The notes under the pieces were generated by a model that did no database searches, was not told the DNA's origin, and was given only the letters and a program-made list of their open reading frames with translations. The translations under genes and the position numbers were made by a program. A stretch of DNA of 62,722 bases from Dietzia natronolimnaea (lineage in GTDB: Bacteria > Actinomycetota > Actinomycetes > Mycobacteriales > Mycobacteriaceae), in contig NZ_NTGA01000027.1 of the NCBI RefSeq assembly GCF_002289575.1, positions 1 through 62,722 on the forward strand, in the 5' to 3' direction. Positions 33,385 through 41,990 of this stretch are shown one piece after another. The stretch's first letter is position 1. Every line of letters starts with the position of its first letter.

Positions 33385-33398
33385 GATTGTCGACAATC
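33385..33398. promoter_or_regulatory. Candidate GntR operator before the amidase-gntR operon
   Basis: GATTGTCGACAATC is a perfect 14-bp palindrome overlapping the -10 box TAGGAT on the minus strand. It ends 17 bases before the amidase ATG. Its arms are identical to those at 24202. Confidence 0.75.
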
Positions 33399-33473
33399 CT
33401 ACAGTCGGCGACCACGTCGTCAACTCACACCGGCGCGGATCCGGACATCACGCCCCCCGGCGGGCAGCCCTTC

Positions 33474-33479
33474 TAGGCT
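33474..33479 (+). promoter_or_regulatory. -10 box for a leaderless otsB mRNA
   Basis: TAGGCT is followed by six bases and the otsB ATG, without a ribosome site. Confidence 0.5.
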
Positions 33480-33485
33480 GGGGCC

Positions 33486-34256
33486 ATGACCCCCGCCGAC
33501 GACCTGTCCCCCGAACTCGCCGACGCCCTGCGCCGGGCCGCCGGGGCCCCCACCCTGGTGATCGCGTGCGACTATGACGGAACCCTGGCGCCGTTCGTCG
33601 ACGACCCGACCCTCGCCGTCCCGGCGCCCGGCGCCGTCGACGCCCTCGAACGGCTCGCCGGGCTGCCGCGAACCACCGTCGCCCTGCTCTCCGGCCGCAA
33701 CCGCGAGGCCCTGGCGCAGGTGAGCGGCGCCGCCGCACCGGTGGTCCTGGTCGGTAGCCACGGGTCCGAGTGGGAGGGCGGTTTCGACACCCCTCTGGAC
33801 GACGACGAGCTCGCGCGGCTCGCCCGGGTGCGTTCCGCACTCGAGGAGATCGTCTCGCACACCCCCGGCGCACACGTCGAGCCCAAGCCCACCGCCGCAG
33901 TCCTCCACGTCCGGCCTGTCGAGGACCCGGATCGGCGTCGGACGGCGATGTCCGAGGCCATGGCCGGGCCCGCCGCCTTCGACGGAGTATTCGTGACCGA
34001 GGGCAAGAACGTCGTGGAGATCGCGGTTCGCGAGGCGAGCAAGGGCGCCGCGATCGAGAGGCTCGTCGAGCAGACCGGTGCGGAGATCGCGATCTTCATC
34101 GGCGACGACGTGACGGACGAACGAGGCTTCGCGCGCCTGCGCGAGGGGGACATCGGGATCAAGGTCGGGGACGGCCAGACCCTCGCCGGATATCGCGTCG
34201 CCGACATCCCCGCGGTCGTCGGGCTGCTCGCGCACCTCGCCGAACTCCGGGGTTAG
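33486..34256 (+). CDS. otsB: Trehalose-6-phosphate phosphatase
   Basis: This 256-residue HAD-superfamily phosphatase removes phosphate from trehalose 6-phosphate. Motif I with the nucleophile Asp is VIACDYDGTLAPF (about residue 28), motif II is VALLSGRN, and motif IV is FIGDDVTDERGF (about 200). SHGSEWEG and EPKPTAAVLHVR are typical of OtsB caps. No otsA is adjacent. Together with treS-mak at the left of the window it shows two trehalose routes in this organism. The ATG at 33486 is preceded by TAGGCT at six bases, so translation is probably leaderless. Confidence 0.92.
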   Translation: MTPADDLSPELADALRRAAGAPTLVIACDYDGTLAPFVDDPTLAVPAPGAVDALERLAGLPRTTVALLSGRNREALAQVSGAAAPVVLVGSHGSEWEGGFDTPLDDDELARLARVRSALEEIVSHTPGAHVEPKPTAAVLHVRPVEDPDRRRTAMSEAMAGPAAFDGVFVTEGKNVVEIAVREASKGAAIERLVEQTGAEIAIFIGDDVTDERGFARLREGDIGIKVGDGQTLAGYRVADIPAVVGLLAHLAELRG

Positions 34257-34280
34257 ACCGGGGGCCTGCTCGACCCCGGT
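34257..34280 (+). terminator. Possible weak terminator after otsB
   Basis: ACCGGGG and CCCCGGT form a 7-bp stem around a 10-base loop starting just after the otsB stop. There is no U-tract. Confidence 0.3.
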
Positions 34281-34301
34281 GCCGGGTGGAGGCTTAGAAT
34301 T

Positions 34302-34320
34302 AACGACAACGGTTCCCATT
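34302..34320. promoter_or_regulatory. Possible Zur-type metal box
   Basis: The stretch around GACAACGGTTCCCATT resembles actinobacterial Zur/Fur-type boxes (AT-rich arms around an AACGGTT-like core). It follows a TAGAAT -10 candidate (34295-34300) and precedes the metal transporter start by 21 bases. The match is imperfect. Confidence 0.4.
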
Positions 34321-34341
34321 GCTACGAGAGCGGTCTTCGTT

Positions 34342-35469
34342 ATGTCGTCATCCACCCTGCCCCGTACTCCCCTGTCCGCCCGGGTCGTGGCCCTCGCCTC
34401 CGTCGCAGTCCTCGGTGGGGCGGTCCTGACCGCGTGTGGATCCGACGCCGGTTCCGGCGAGGGGTCCGCGCAGACCGGGCCGGTCGTCGTGGCGTCCACG
34501 AGCGTCTACGCCGATATCGCCGAGCAGGTCGCCGGCGGTAACGCGGCAGTGGAGTCGGTGATCTCGGACCCGGCCGCCGACCCGCACTCCTACGAGGCGA
34601 GCCCGGCCGACGCGGCCGCGGTCACCGGCGCGGACCTCGTGGTCTACAACGGCGCCGGGTACGACTCCTTCGTGGACCGGGCACTGGAGAACGCCGACGA
34701 CGTGCACGTGGTCCGGGCGGTCGACGAGTTCGAGCGCGTGACCGGCGAGACCATCGCCGGCCACTCGCACGGCGATCACGATCACGGCGACGAACACGAC
34801 GACGAGCACGGGCATGAGGACGAGCACGGTGCCGAGGACGGCCACGACGAGCACGGCGACGAGCACGGGCATGACGACCACGGCGCGGACGACTCCCACG
34901 GTGGCCACGACCACGACTCGGACACCAACGAGCACGTGTGGTTCAGCCTGCCCACCGCCGCCGCCGTCGCCGAGCGCGTGGCCGAGGAACTGGCGGCGAT
35001 CGACGAGGCCAACGCCGAGGAGTACCGCGAGAACGCCGACCGGTTCGCCGACTCCCTCGCCCCGCTCGAGGCCCAGCTCGACGAGATCCACGACCGCGGG
35101 CATTTCGCCTACGCCCAGACCGAGCGGATCGGCGCCCACCTGTTCGACGCCGCCCACATGGTCGACCTGACCCCGCGCGGGTTCCTCGCCTCGATCGAGG
35201 ACGACACCGACCCGTCCGCCGCCGACCTCTCGGCGATGCTCGACCTGATGGCCGAGCGGGAGGTCGCGTTCCTCGCGTTCAACACCCAGACCGAGACCTC
35301 GGTGACCGCCCGGGTCCGGGACGCGGCCGAATCGGCGGACGTCGCCGTCCTTGACCTCACCGAGACCCTTCCCGAGGGCATGGACTACACCGAGTGGATG
35401 ACGCAGATCGTCGACTCCCTGTCCTCGGCCCTCGACGGTGCGACCCCGGTCGACGACGGCGGGCACTGA
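34342..35469 (+). CDS. znuA: Zinc/manganese ABC transporter substrate-binding lipoprotein
   Basis: This 375-residue cluster A-I lipoprotein captures a divalent metal (probably zinc) for the ABC transporter encoded next. The signal peptide ends in the lipobox LTAC (Cys about residue 31). Metal-binding residues are visible in DPHSYEASP, EHVWFSLP and the later HFAYAQTERIGAHLF region. Between the first two lies a very long acidic His-loop (residues about 141-198) with roughly 17 His, longer than usual for ZnuA. The ATG at 34342 is preferred because it begins the lipoprotein signal; upstream codons add unrelated sequence. It is first in a three-gene operon. Confidence 0.9.
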   Translation: MSSSTLPRTPLSARVVALASVAVLGGAVLTACGSDAGSGEGSAQTGPVVVASTSVYADIAEQVAGGNAAVESVISDPAADPHSYEASPADAAAVTGADLVVYNGAGYDSFVDRALENADDVHVVRAVDEFERVTGETIAGHSHGDHDHGDEHDDEHGHEDEHGAEDGHDEHGDEHGHDDHGADDSHGGHDHDSDTNEHVWFSLPTAAAVAERVAEELAAIDEANAEEYRENADRFADSLAPLEAQLDEIHDRGHFAYAQTERIGAHLFDAAHMVDLTPRGFLASIEDDTDPSAADLSAMLDLMAEREVAFLAFNTQTETSVTARVRDAAESADVAVLDLTETLPEGMDYTEWMTQIVDSLSSALDGATPVDDGGH

Positions 35470-35474
35470 CGAGG

Positions 35475-36371
35475 GTGGACACTGACGACACTGACGACCA
35501 GGTGTCCCCCCACACCAGTGGGGAACCCGGCCCCGGGCCGGTCGTCTCCTTGAACTCGGTGACGGTCTCGCGAGGGGGTCGCACGCTCATCCGCGACCTC
35601 GACCTCGAGGTTGCCGCCGGGGAGTTCGTCGCCGTCCTCGGCCCCAACGGAGCCGGCAAGACGACCCTGCTCAAGGTGCTCCTCGGCGAGCTCGCGCCCG
35701 ATTCCGGCACGGTCCTCGTCGACGGACGTGTCCCAGGCGACCGCGGGACCCACCTCGGCTACGTGCCCCAGCAGAAGGCGTTCGACCCCGGGATCACCCT
35801 GCGCGGGCGCGACCTGGTGGGACTCGGTATCGACGGCACCCGCTGGGGTCCGGGGTGGCCGACGGGTCGCGGCGAGAAGCGCCGGGTGGTCGCTGACTCA
35901 TTGGACCGCCTTGGGGCGGGGCGACTGGCGGACAAGCCCCTCGGCCGCATGTCCGGAGGCGAGCAGCAACGCGTCAGGGTGGCTCAGGCCATCGCCTGCG
36001 ATCCGTGCGTCATGCTCTGCGACGAACCGCTACTGAGCCTGGACCTCGCCGGCCAGCGCACCGTCGCCGCGGTCCTCGACCACCGGCGCCGCGAGCACGG
36101 CACCGCCGTCATCTTTGTCACCCACGAGATCAACCCGGTCCTGCCGATGGTGGACCGGATCGTCTACCTGGTGGGCGGCCGCCACCGCATCGGCACCCCG
36201 GAGGAGGTGTTCACCACCGATGTCATGTCCGACCTCTACTCCTCGCCCGTCGAGGTGCTGCGGGTCCGCGGCCAGATCATCGTGGTGGGCGACACCCAGC
36301 ACCTGGTGGCCGAGCCGTGGTCGACCGGCCACCACCATCACGACGACGCCCACCCCGGACACGGAGCCTGA
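35475..36371 (+). CDS. znuC: Metal ABC transporter ATP-binding protein
   Basis: This 298-residue ATPase powers the metal importer. Walker A is GPNGAGKTTL (about residue 58), the signature is GRMSGGEQQRVRVAQAIA (about 155) and Walker B is VMLCDEPLLSLDLA (about 178), with the switch His in VTHEINPVLP. The protein ends in a His-rich tail (TGHHHHDDAHPGHGA), unusual for an ABC ATPase and perhaps a metal sensor. The GTG at 35475 begins five bases after the binding-protein stop; a second in-frame GTG at 35502 is also possible since the ribosome site is poor for both. Confidence 0.88.
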   Translation: MDTDDTDDQVSPHTSGEPGPGPVVSLNSVTVSRGGRTLIRDLDLEVAAGEFVAVLGPNGAGKTTLLKVLLGELAPDSGTVLVDGRVPGDRGTHLGYVPQQKAFDPGITLRGRDLVGLGIDGTRWGPGWPTGRGEKRRVVADSLDRLGAGRLADKPLGRMSGGEQQRVRVAQAIACDPCVMLCDEPLLSLDLAGQRTVAAVLDHRRREHGTAVIFVTHEINPVLPMVDRIVYLVGGRHRIGTPEEVFTTDVMSDLYSSPVEVLRVRGQIIVVGDTQHLVAEPWSTGHHHHDDAHPGHGA

Positions 36372-36373
36372 CC

Positions 36374-37222
36374 ATGGACCGCCTGCTCGAGATCGCCGGG
36401 TCGATCGCCGACACCGAGGTCACCGCGCACCTGCTCCGACAGGACTTCGTGCTCTACGGTCTGGTGGCGATCGCGCTGCTCGGCCTGTTGGCCGGGGCGA
36501 TCGGGCCGTTCATCGTGATGCGGCAGATGTCGTTCTCCGTGCACGGGGCCAGCGAACTCGCCCTGACCGGGGCCGCGGCCGCCCTGTTGTTCGGCCTGAA
36601 TCTCGGCCTGGGAGCGATCCTCGGTTCGGTGGTGGCCGCGCTGATCTTCGGACTGATGGGGGCGCGCGCCTCGCAACGCGACAGTTCGATCGGTGTGGTC
36701 ATGGCGTTCGGCCTCGGCATGGCCGTGCTGTTCATCCACCTCTACCCGGGGCGATCCGGGACCAGCTTCTCCCTGCTCACCGGGCAGATCGTGGGCGTGT
36801 CCGAACACGGCGTGATCCAGATGGCGGTGGTCGCGGCGATCATCTGCGTCACGCTGATCGCCCTCTACCGGCCGTTGGTCTTCTCCTCCGCGGATCCCGA
36901 GGTCGCCGAGGCCCGGGGGGTCCCCGTGCGCGCCATCAACCTCATTTTCGCCGTCCTGGTCGGGCTCGCGGCCGCTCAGGCGGTCCAGGTGGTGGGAGCT
37001 CTGCTCGTGCTCTCCCTGCTCATCACGCCGGCCGCGGCCGCCGCCGCGGTCACCTCCAGCCCCGGGCGCGCGATCGCCCTGACCATCCTGTTCGCCCAGA
37101 TCGCGGCGATCGGCGGGATGCTGCTCTCACTCGCCCCCGGGGTACCGGTCTCGGTGTTCGTCACCACCATCTCCTTCGTCATCTACCTGGCCTGCCGGGC
37201 GGTGGCCGCGCTCCGGCGCTGA
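36374..37222 (+). CDS. znuB: Metal ABC transporter permease
   Basis: This 282-residue permease of the ABC-3 family has about eight hydrophobic segments (for example VLYGLVAIALLGLLAGAIG and VVGALLVLSLLITPAAAAA) that form the metal channel. FIVMRQMSFSVHGASELAL and the LITPAAAA segment are family landmarks. The ATG at 36374 starts two bases after the ATPase stop, so it is co-translated with it. It is the last gene of the operon; the kinase gene downstream has its own promoter-like TACGGT box. Confidence 0.9.
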   Translation: MDRLLEIAGSIADTEVTAHLLRQDFVLYGLVAIALLGLLAGAIGPFIVMRQMSFSVHGASELALTGAAAALLFGLNLGLGAILGSVVAALIFGLMGARASQRDSSIGVVMAFGLGMAVLFIHLYPGRSGTSFSLLTGQIVGVSEHGVIQMAVVAAIICVTLIALYRPLVFSSADPEVAEARGVPVRAINLIFAVLVGLAAAQAVQVVGALLVLSLLITPAAAAAAVTSSPGRAIALTILFAQIAAIGGMLLSLAPGVPVSVFVTTISFVIYLACRAVAALRR

Positions 37223-37243
37223 GCGCCGACCGGCCCGTGTGAC

Positions 37244-37249
37244 TACGGT
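37244..37249 (+). promoter_or_regulatory. -10 box for a leaderless kinase-gene mRNA
   Basis: TACGGT is followed by seven bases and the ATG at 37257. Confidence 0.45.
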
Positions 37250-37256
37250 CGGACTA

Positions 37257-38252
37257 ATGCCCGTCGATCCCGACCCCCCGAGCGACCCGGTCTCCCCGGC
37301 CGATGCCGTTTCCCCCGACCACGCCGTCTCCCCCGCCGACCGGAGCACTGCACTCGACGCGATCCGCGCCGCCTTCCCCGCCCTGCTCTGGGAGTCGGCG
37401 CAGTGGATCGACGAGGGCTGGGATCACGTGGTGGTGATGCTCCACGAGTGCCGTGGCGCCGATTCGCTCGGGCACCGGGACCTGGTGTTCCGGTTCCCCA
37501 TGGACGAGCAGGCGCTCGCGCAGCTCCCCCACGAGGTCGCCGTCCTCGAACATCTCTCGGCCGGTGTCGACGCCGCCATACCCCTGTACTCGCACGTCCC
37601 CCCGGACGGCGGCTTCGCCGGGTACCCACTGGTGTGTGGGGACCGGCTCACTCCTGACCTGCTCCGGTCCCTGCCCACGACGGACAGGACGATGATCGCC
37701 GGCCAGCTCGGGTCACTGTTGGCCGCGCTGCACGGGGCCGACACGTCGGGACCTCCGCTGGACCGGGTTCCGGATTCCTACCAACCCGAGAACCTGGATT
37801 TCGTGCGGGGAATCGTGGCCAACGACCTCTCGGCGGTGTTCACCGAGGACGAGATGCGGACGGCGCGGGAGATCTGCGACGAGGTCGCCGCGCTGCAGTC
37901 CACCCTGTTGCCACGGGTCCTCCTGCACAACGACGTGTATGTACGCCATCTGTACTGGGACCGTCGCACGTCCCCGGGCCGACTGGGGCTCATCGACTTC
38001 ACCGACATGTGCCTCGGCGACCCCGCGGTGGACTTCGCCGAGCTGTACGAGTACGGCCCGCGCTTCGTCGACGAGGTGCTCGCGCGCTACGTCGGCAGGA
38101 TCGACGAGACCTTTCTGGACAGGGCCTGGACCTACCAACGGTTCGCCGGGCTCTACATGGTCGTCGGCCACCTGTACTACGGCGAGGAGACGTGGGAGTA
38201 CGCGCGGGCGACGTTCGACCGCTGTCGGTCGCCCCGGCGCCCGCTGGACTGA
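37257..38252 (+). CDS. APH-family phosphotransferase, macrolide-kinase-like
   Basis: This 331-residue protein has the aminoglycoside/choline kinase fold. The catalytic loop is LLHNDVYVRHLYWD (about residue 222) and the metal-binding motif LGLIDFTDMCLGDPAVDFAE (about 245). Most relatives have HGDxxxxN; here the last position is His (HNDVYVRH), as in macrolide 2'-phosphotransferases. This hints at a Mph-like drug kinase, but a different small-molecule alcohol is equally possible. The N-terminal 28 residues are SPADAV-type repeats. TACGGT seven bases before the ATG suggests leaderless translation. It converges with rlmB. Confidence 0.75.
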   Translation: MPVDPDPPSDPVSPADAVSPDHAVSPADRSTALDAIRAAFPALLWESAQWIDEGWDHVVVMLHECRGADSLGHRDLVFRFPMDEQALAQLPHEVAVLEHLSAGVDAAIPLYSHVPPDGGFAGYPLVCGDRLTPDLLRSLPTTDRTMIAGQLGSLLAALHGADTSGPPLDRVPDSYQPENLDFVRGIVANDLSAVFTEDEMRTAREICDEVAALQSTLLPRVLLHNDVYVRHLYWDRRTSPGRLGLIDFTDMCLGDPAVDFAELYEYGPRFVDEVLARYVGRIDETFLDRAWTYQRFAGLYMVVGHLYYGEETWEYARATFDRCRSPRRPLD

Positions 38253-38266
38253 GCTGGTTCCGATGT

Positions 38267-38298
38267 GCCCGTCAGCCCGTCACGCGACGCTGACGGGC
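38267..38298. terminator. Hairpin between the kinase gene and rlmB
   Basis: GCCCGTCAGC and GCTGACGGGC form a perfect 10-bp stem around a 12-base loop. It lies 14 bases after the kinase stop and overlaps the last codons of the converging rlmB. Confidence 0.5.
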
Positions 38299-39240
38299 GA
38301 ACTCGGAGAGGACAACACCGGCCGCGACCGAGGCGTTGAGGCTCTCCACCCCACCGGAGATCGGGATGGAGAGGATCGAGTCGCAGTTCTCCCGCACGAG
38401 CCGCGAGAGCCCCTTGCCCTCGGATCCCACCACCACGACCGTGGGGCCGGTGCCGTCGTAGCTGTCCAGCGTGGTGTCGCCGTCGGCGTCCAGGCCCACG
38501 AGCTGCACGCCGGCCTTCGCCCAGTCCAGAAGCGTGCGGTTGAGGTTGGTCGCACGCGCGACCGGCAGCCGGGCCGCCGCACCAGCCGAGGTACGCCACG
38601 CGACGGCCGTGATGGACGCGCTGCGCCGTTCGGGGATGAGGACGCCGTGCCCGCCGAAGGCAGCCGTCGACCTGATGACGGCCCCGAGGTTGCGGGTGTC
38701 GGTGATGTTGTCGAGTGCGACCAGGAGCGCGGGGCGGGACGACCCCATCGCGATGTCGAGGAGGTCCTTGGGGTCCGTGTACTGGTACGGCGGCACCTGC
38801 AGGCCGATGCCCTGGTGCATGCCGTTGCTCGTCATGCGGTCGAGGTCGGTGCGCGGCACCTCAAGGATCGAGATGCCCTTGTTGGCGGCCAGGTGTACGG
38901 CCTCGGTCAGACGCTCGTCGGCCTCCGAGCCGACCGCCACGTACAGCGCGGTCGCGGGCACGCCGGCCCGGAGACACTCCACCACCGGATTGCGGCCGAC
39001 CACGTATTCGGGGCCGTCGGCCTGCTTCTGGGCGTACCGGCGGCGCTGCTGGGTGGTCTCCGCCTTCCGCGAGGCGGCCTTGGCCTTGCGGTGCGCTGAG
39101 TGATACGTGCGGTCCTCCGCCTTGGGCGTGGCGCCCCGGGCCTCGAGACCCCGTCGCCGCTGGCCGCCGGATCCCACGACCTGACCCTTCTTGGTGCCGG
39201 ATTTGCGGATCGCCCCGCGTCGGCTCGAATTGCCCGCCAT
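38272..39240 (-). CDS. rlmB: 23S rRNA guanosine 2'-O-methyltransferase (SpoU/TrmH family)
   Basis: This 322-residue SPOUT methyltransferase probably methylates the 2'-OH of a guanosine in 23S rRNA. After a very basic N-terminal extension (about 75 residues) come a substrate-binding domain ([12 protein letters not shown]) and the knotted catalytic domain with the SpoU motifs [34 protein letters not shown] and [16 protein letters not shown]. It directly follows cysS (one base between genes), as Rv3579c follows Rv3580c. A tRNA target cannot be excluded from sequence alone. Confidence 0.9.
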   Translation of the reverse strand: MAGNSSRRGAIRKSGTKKGQVVGSGGQRRRGLEARGATPKAEDRTYHSAHRKAKAASRKAETTQQRRRYAQKQADGPEYVVGRNPVVECLRAGVPATALYVAVGSEADERLTEAVHLAANKGISILEVPRTDLDRMTSNGMHQGIGLQVPPYQYTDPKDLLDIAMGSSRPALLVALDNITDTRNLGAVIRSTAAFGGHGVLIPERRSASITAVAWRTSAGAAARLPVARATNLNRTLLDWAKAGVQLVGLDADGDTTLDSYDGTGPTVVVVGSEGKGLSRLVRENCDSILSIPISGGVESLNASVAAGVVLSEFARQRRVTG

Positions 39241-39241
39241 G

Positions 39242-40657
39242 TCAGTCCTTCCGGTTGGCGAGCGACCATTTCTGGCCGTCCGCGGTGTCTGCCACTTCGA
39301 CGCCGGCCTCGACCAGTCGGTCCCGGATCGCGTCGGCGGTGGCGAAGTCCTTGTTCGAGCGCGCGGTGTTGCGCGCCTCGAGTTCTGCGCGCACGAGCGA
39401 GTCGAGCGCTGTGGTCGCGGCGTCGTCCCCGCCGCCGCCGGCCACCCAGTGGGGGTCGAGGGGATCCACGCCCAGCACCGCCGTCATGGCCCGGACGGCC
39501 GACGCCGCGGCCAGAGCAGAATCGTGGTCCCCGGCGGCCAGGGCGGTGTTCCCCCCGCGCACGATCCCGTGGATCTCCGCCAGTGCTGCGGGGACCCCCA
39601 GATCGTCGTCCATCGCCGCGGCGAATCCGTCGGTCCACTCTCCGACAGGTACCTCCGGGACGACCTCGGCCACGCGCCGGACGAACGCCTCGATCCTCCG
39701 GTATCCCGCGGCGGCCTCCTGCAGCGCCTCGGGTGAGTATTCGAGCATGGACCGGTAGTGGGCACTTCCCAGGTAGTAGCGCAGCTCGACGGGGCGCACC
39801 GCGGTGAGGATGTTGGGGACGCTGAGGACGTTGCCCAGCGACTTGCTCATCTTCTCCCCGGCCATGGTGACCCACCCGTTGTGCATCCAGTACCGGGCGA
39901 AGCCGTCACCGGCCGCGTGGGACTGGGCGGCCTCGTTCTCGTGATGCGGGAACTGCAGGTCCAGTCCGCCGCCGTGGATGTCGAAGGTGTGGCCGAGATA
40001 CCAGGTGGCCATGGCCGAGCACTCGAGGTGCCAGCCGGGCCGGCCCTCCCCCCACGGGGTGGGCCAGCTGGGCTCCCCGGGTTTGGCCGCCTTCCACAGC
40101 GCGAAATCCCGGGGGTCGCGTTTGCCCCGCAGGTCGGCCCCCTCGCCCTGGTCGACCTCGTCGAGCCGGTGGCCGGACAGGTGCCCGTAATCGCCTTCGG
40201 GGGCGGCCGACCAGGCCGCGACGTCGAAGTAGACACTCCCCTCGGCCGGGTATGCGTAACCGCGCTCGATGAGCCGCTCCATGTAGTCGATCATCTGCGT
40301 GACGTGCCCGGTGGCCCGGGGCTCCGTGGACGGCGGCAGGACGCCCAGGGCGTCGTAGGCCCTGGTGAACTCCCGCTCGTGCGTGGCGACCCATTCCCAC
40401 CACGGCCGCCCGTTCTCCGCGGCCTTGGTGAGGATCTTGTCGTCGATGTCCGTGACGTTGCGGACGAACGCCACGTCGTATCCGCACGCCAGCAGCCAGC
40501 GGCGCAGGATGTCGAAGGCGACCCCCGACCGGACGTGGCCTATGTGGGGCACGGCCTGGGGGGTGGCTCCACAGAGGTAGACCGACGCGTGACCCTCCCG
40601 GACAGGGGTGAACTCCCGGAGGGAGCGGGTGGCGGTGTCGTACAGATGGAGCGTCAC
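39242..40657 (-). CDS. cysS: Cysteinyl-tRNA synthetase
   Basis: This 471-residue class I synthetase charges tRNA-Cys. The HIGH motif is PHIGHVRSG (about residue 37), zinc ligands include C29 in YLCGATPQ and those in WHLECSAM and HHENE, and KMSKS occurs as [10 protein letters not shown] (about 270). It is a true CysS, not the mycothiol ligase MshC, as shown by its length, the C-terminal anticodon-binding part and the Rv3580c-like neighbourhood. The start is GTG 40657; TAGACT on the minus strand lies eight bases before it, suggesting a leaderless mRNA. Confidence 0.94.
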   Translation of the reverse strand: MTLHLYDTATRSLREFTPVREGHASVYLCGATPQAVPHIGHVRSGVAFDILRRWLLACGYDVAFVRNVTDIDDKILTKAAENGRPWWEWVATHEREFTRAYDALGVLPPSTEPRATGHVTQMIDYMERLIERGYAYPAEGSVYFDVAAWSAAPEGDYGHLSGHRLDEVDQGEGADLRGKRDPRDFALWKAAKPGEPSWPTPWGEGRPGWHLECSAMATWYLGHTFDIHGGGLDLQFPHHENEAAQSHAAGDGFARYWMHNGWVTMAGEKMSKSLGNVLSVPNILTAVRPVELRYYLGSAHYRSMLEYSPEALQEAAAGYRRIEAFVRRVAEVVPEVPVGEWTDGFAAAMDDDLGVPAALAEIHGIVRGGNTALAAGDHDSALAAASAVRAMTAVLGVDPLDPHWVAGGGGDDAATTALDSLVRAELEARNTARSNKDFATADAIRDRLVEAGVEVADTADGQKWSLANRKD

Positions 40658-40665
40658 GGGGATCG

Positions 40666-40671
40666 AGTCTA
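40666..40671 (-). promoter_or_regulatory. -10 box for a leaderless cysS mRNA
   Basis: On the minus strand TAGACT precedes the cysS GTG by eight bases. Confidence 0.4.
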
Positions 40672-40699
40672 CCGGTGAGGCCTCCTCGCGCCCGCTTCG

Positions 40700-41977
40700 T
40701 CAGCTCCGGAACACCAGAGCCGTCGCCACGGCGGAGACCCCCTCGCCACGGCCGGTGAAGCCCATCCCGTCGGTCGTGGTGGCCGAGACGGACACCGGGG
40801 CGCCGATGATCGCCGAGAGCGTGTCCTGGGCCTCGAGCCGTCGAGGGCCCATCTTGGGCCGGTTGCCGACCATCTGCACAGCGGCGTTTCCGATCGTCCA
40901 CCCCTGACCGGTGAGGTGGGCCACCGCTTCACGCAGGAGCCGCTCGCCGGAGACGTCGTCGTACTCGGGGCGGCCGGTGCCGACCAGGCTTCCGAGGTCG
41001 CCGAGACCGGCGGCGGACAACAGCGCGTCGACCAGGGAGTGGGCCACCACGTCACCGTCGGAGTGGCCCTCGCACCCGTCGTCGTCGGGGAAATGCAGGC
41101 AGGCCATCATGCATTTCTTGCCGGGTTGGACCTGATGGGCGTCGGTGCCGATACCGACGCGAGGGATCACGGGCTCGGTCACGGGTGTGTCCTCCGGGTT
41201 CTGAAGTGCGTGGAACCCGTGCTGGTCGCGGAGTTCCTCCAGGGCGCGGGCGTGGTCCGACGCGGTGGTGATCTTGAAGGCGAGCGGATCGCCCTCCACG
41301 GTCGCCACCCTCCGGCCCAGCCGCTCCACCAGGCCGGCGTCGTCGGTGGCCACGTCGCCGGCCGCGTCGTAGGCCGCCAGCAACACGTCGGGCGCGAAAC
41401 CCTGCGGCGTCTGGACGGCTCGGAGGGCGCCGCGATCGGGCGTGCCCACCACGTAACCGGCGGCGTCGACCTGCTTGACGGTGTCGACCACGGGGAGGAC
41501 GGGGACCACCGCGCCCTCTCCCGATCGGACCGCCTCCACCACCCGCAGGATCGGAGCGGCCGGGGTCAGGCAGCGTGCCGCGTCGTGGACCAGGACGACG
41601 TCGTGGACCGGCGACCCGGACCCCTCGAGGGTGGCGGTGAGGGCCGCCAGACCGTTACGGACCGAGTCGGTCCGCTGCGGCCCACCCACCGCGACGACGA
41701 CGAGGTGCTCGCCGGACCGGAGGGGTGCGAGCAGCGCCTCCGACTCCGCGACCCGGTCTGCCGGGACCACCACCACCACGTCGTCGACGGCGCCGCTGGC
41801 CAGCAGACCGGCGACGGCCCGCTCGAGCATGGTCCGGCCCGACAGCTCGACGAATGCCTTGGGGATCCCGGCTCCCAGGCGTAGCCCGGAGCCCGCAGCG
41901 GGAACGACGGCGGCCACCCTGCGCGGAGGGGCGGGGTGGCCGCTGCCCGCTCCGGGCGCCTCCGTGAATCGAGTCAC
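40700..41977 (-). CDS. ispDF: IspD-IspF in one continuous reading frame (MEP pathway)
   Basis: This 425-residue frame joins 2-C-methylerythritol 4-phosphate cytidylyltransferase (IspD, residues about 18-255; [20 protein letters not shown] and [11 protein letters not shown]) to 2-C-methylerythritol 2,4-cyclodiphosphate synthase (IspF, about 270-425; GIGTDAHQV and [16 protein letters not shown]). The two act at steps 3 and 5 of isoprenoid precursor synthesis. In M. tuberculosis they are separate adjacent genes (Rv3582c, Rv3581c). No stop separates them here, but an internal GTG at 41182 has GGAGG eight bases upstream and would give a stand-alone 160-residue IspF, so both products may be made. 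The frame starts at GTG 41977, 13 bases after carD. Confidence 0.9.
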   Translation of the reverse strand: MTRFTEAPGAGSGHPAPPRRVAAVVPAAGSGLRLGAGIPKAFVELSGRTMLERAVAGLLASGAVDDVVVVVPADRVAESEALLAPLRSGEHLVVVAVGGPQRTDSVRNGLAALTATLEGSGSPVHDVVLVHDAARCLTPAAPILRVVEAVRSGEGAVVPVLPVVDTVKQVDAAGYVVGTPDRGALRAVQTPQGFAPDVLLAAYDAAGDVATDDAGLVERLGRRVATVEGDPLAFKITTASDHARALEELRDQHGFHALQNPEDTPVTEPVIPRVGIGTDAHQVQPGKKCMMACLHFPDDDGCEGHSDGDVVAHSLVDALLSAAGLGDLGSLVGTGRPEYDDVSGERLLREAVAHLTGQGWTIGNAAVQMVGNRPKMGPRRLEAQDTLSAIIGAPVSVSATTTDGMGFTGRGEGVSAVATALVFRS

Positions 41978-41990
41978 CCCTGCGGACGCG

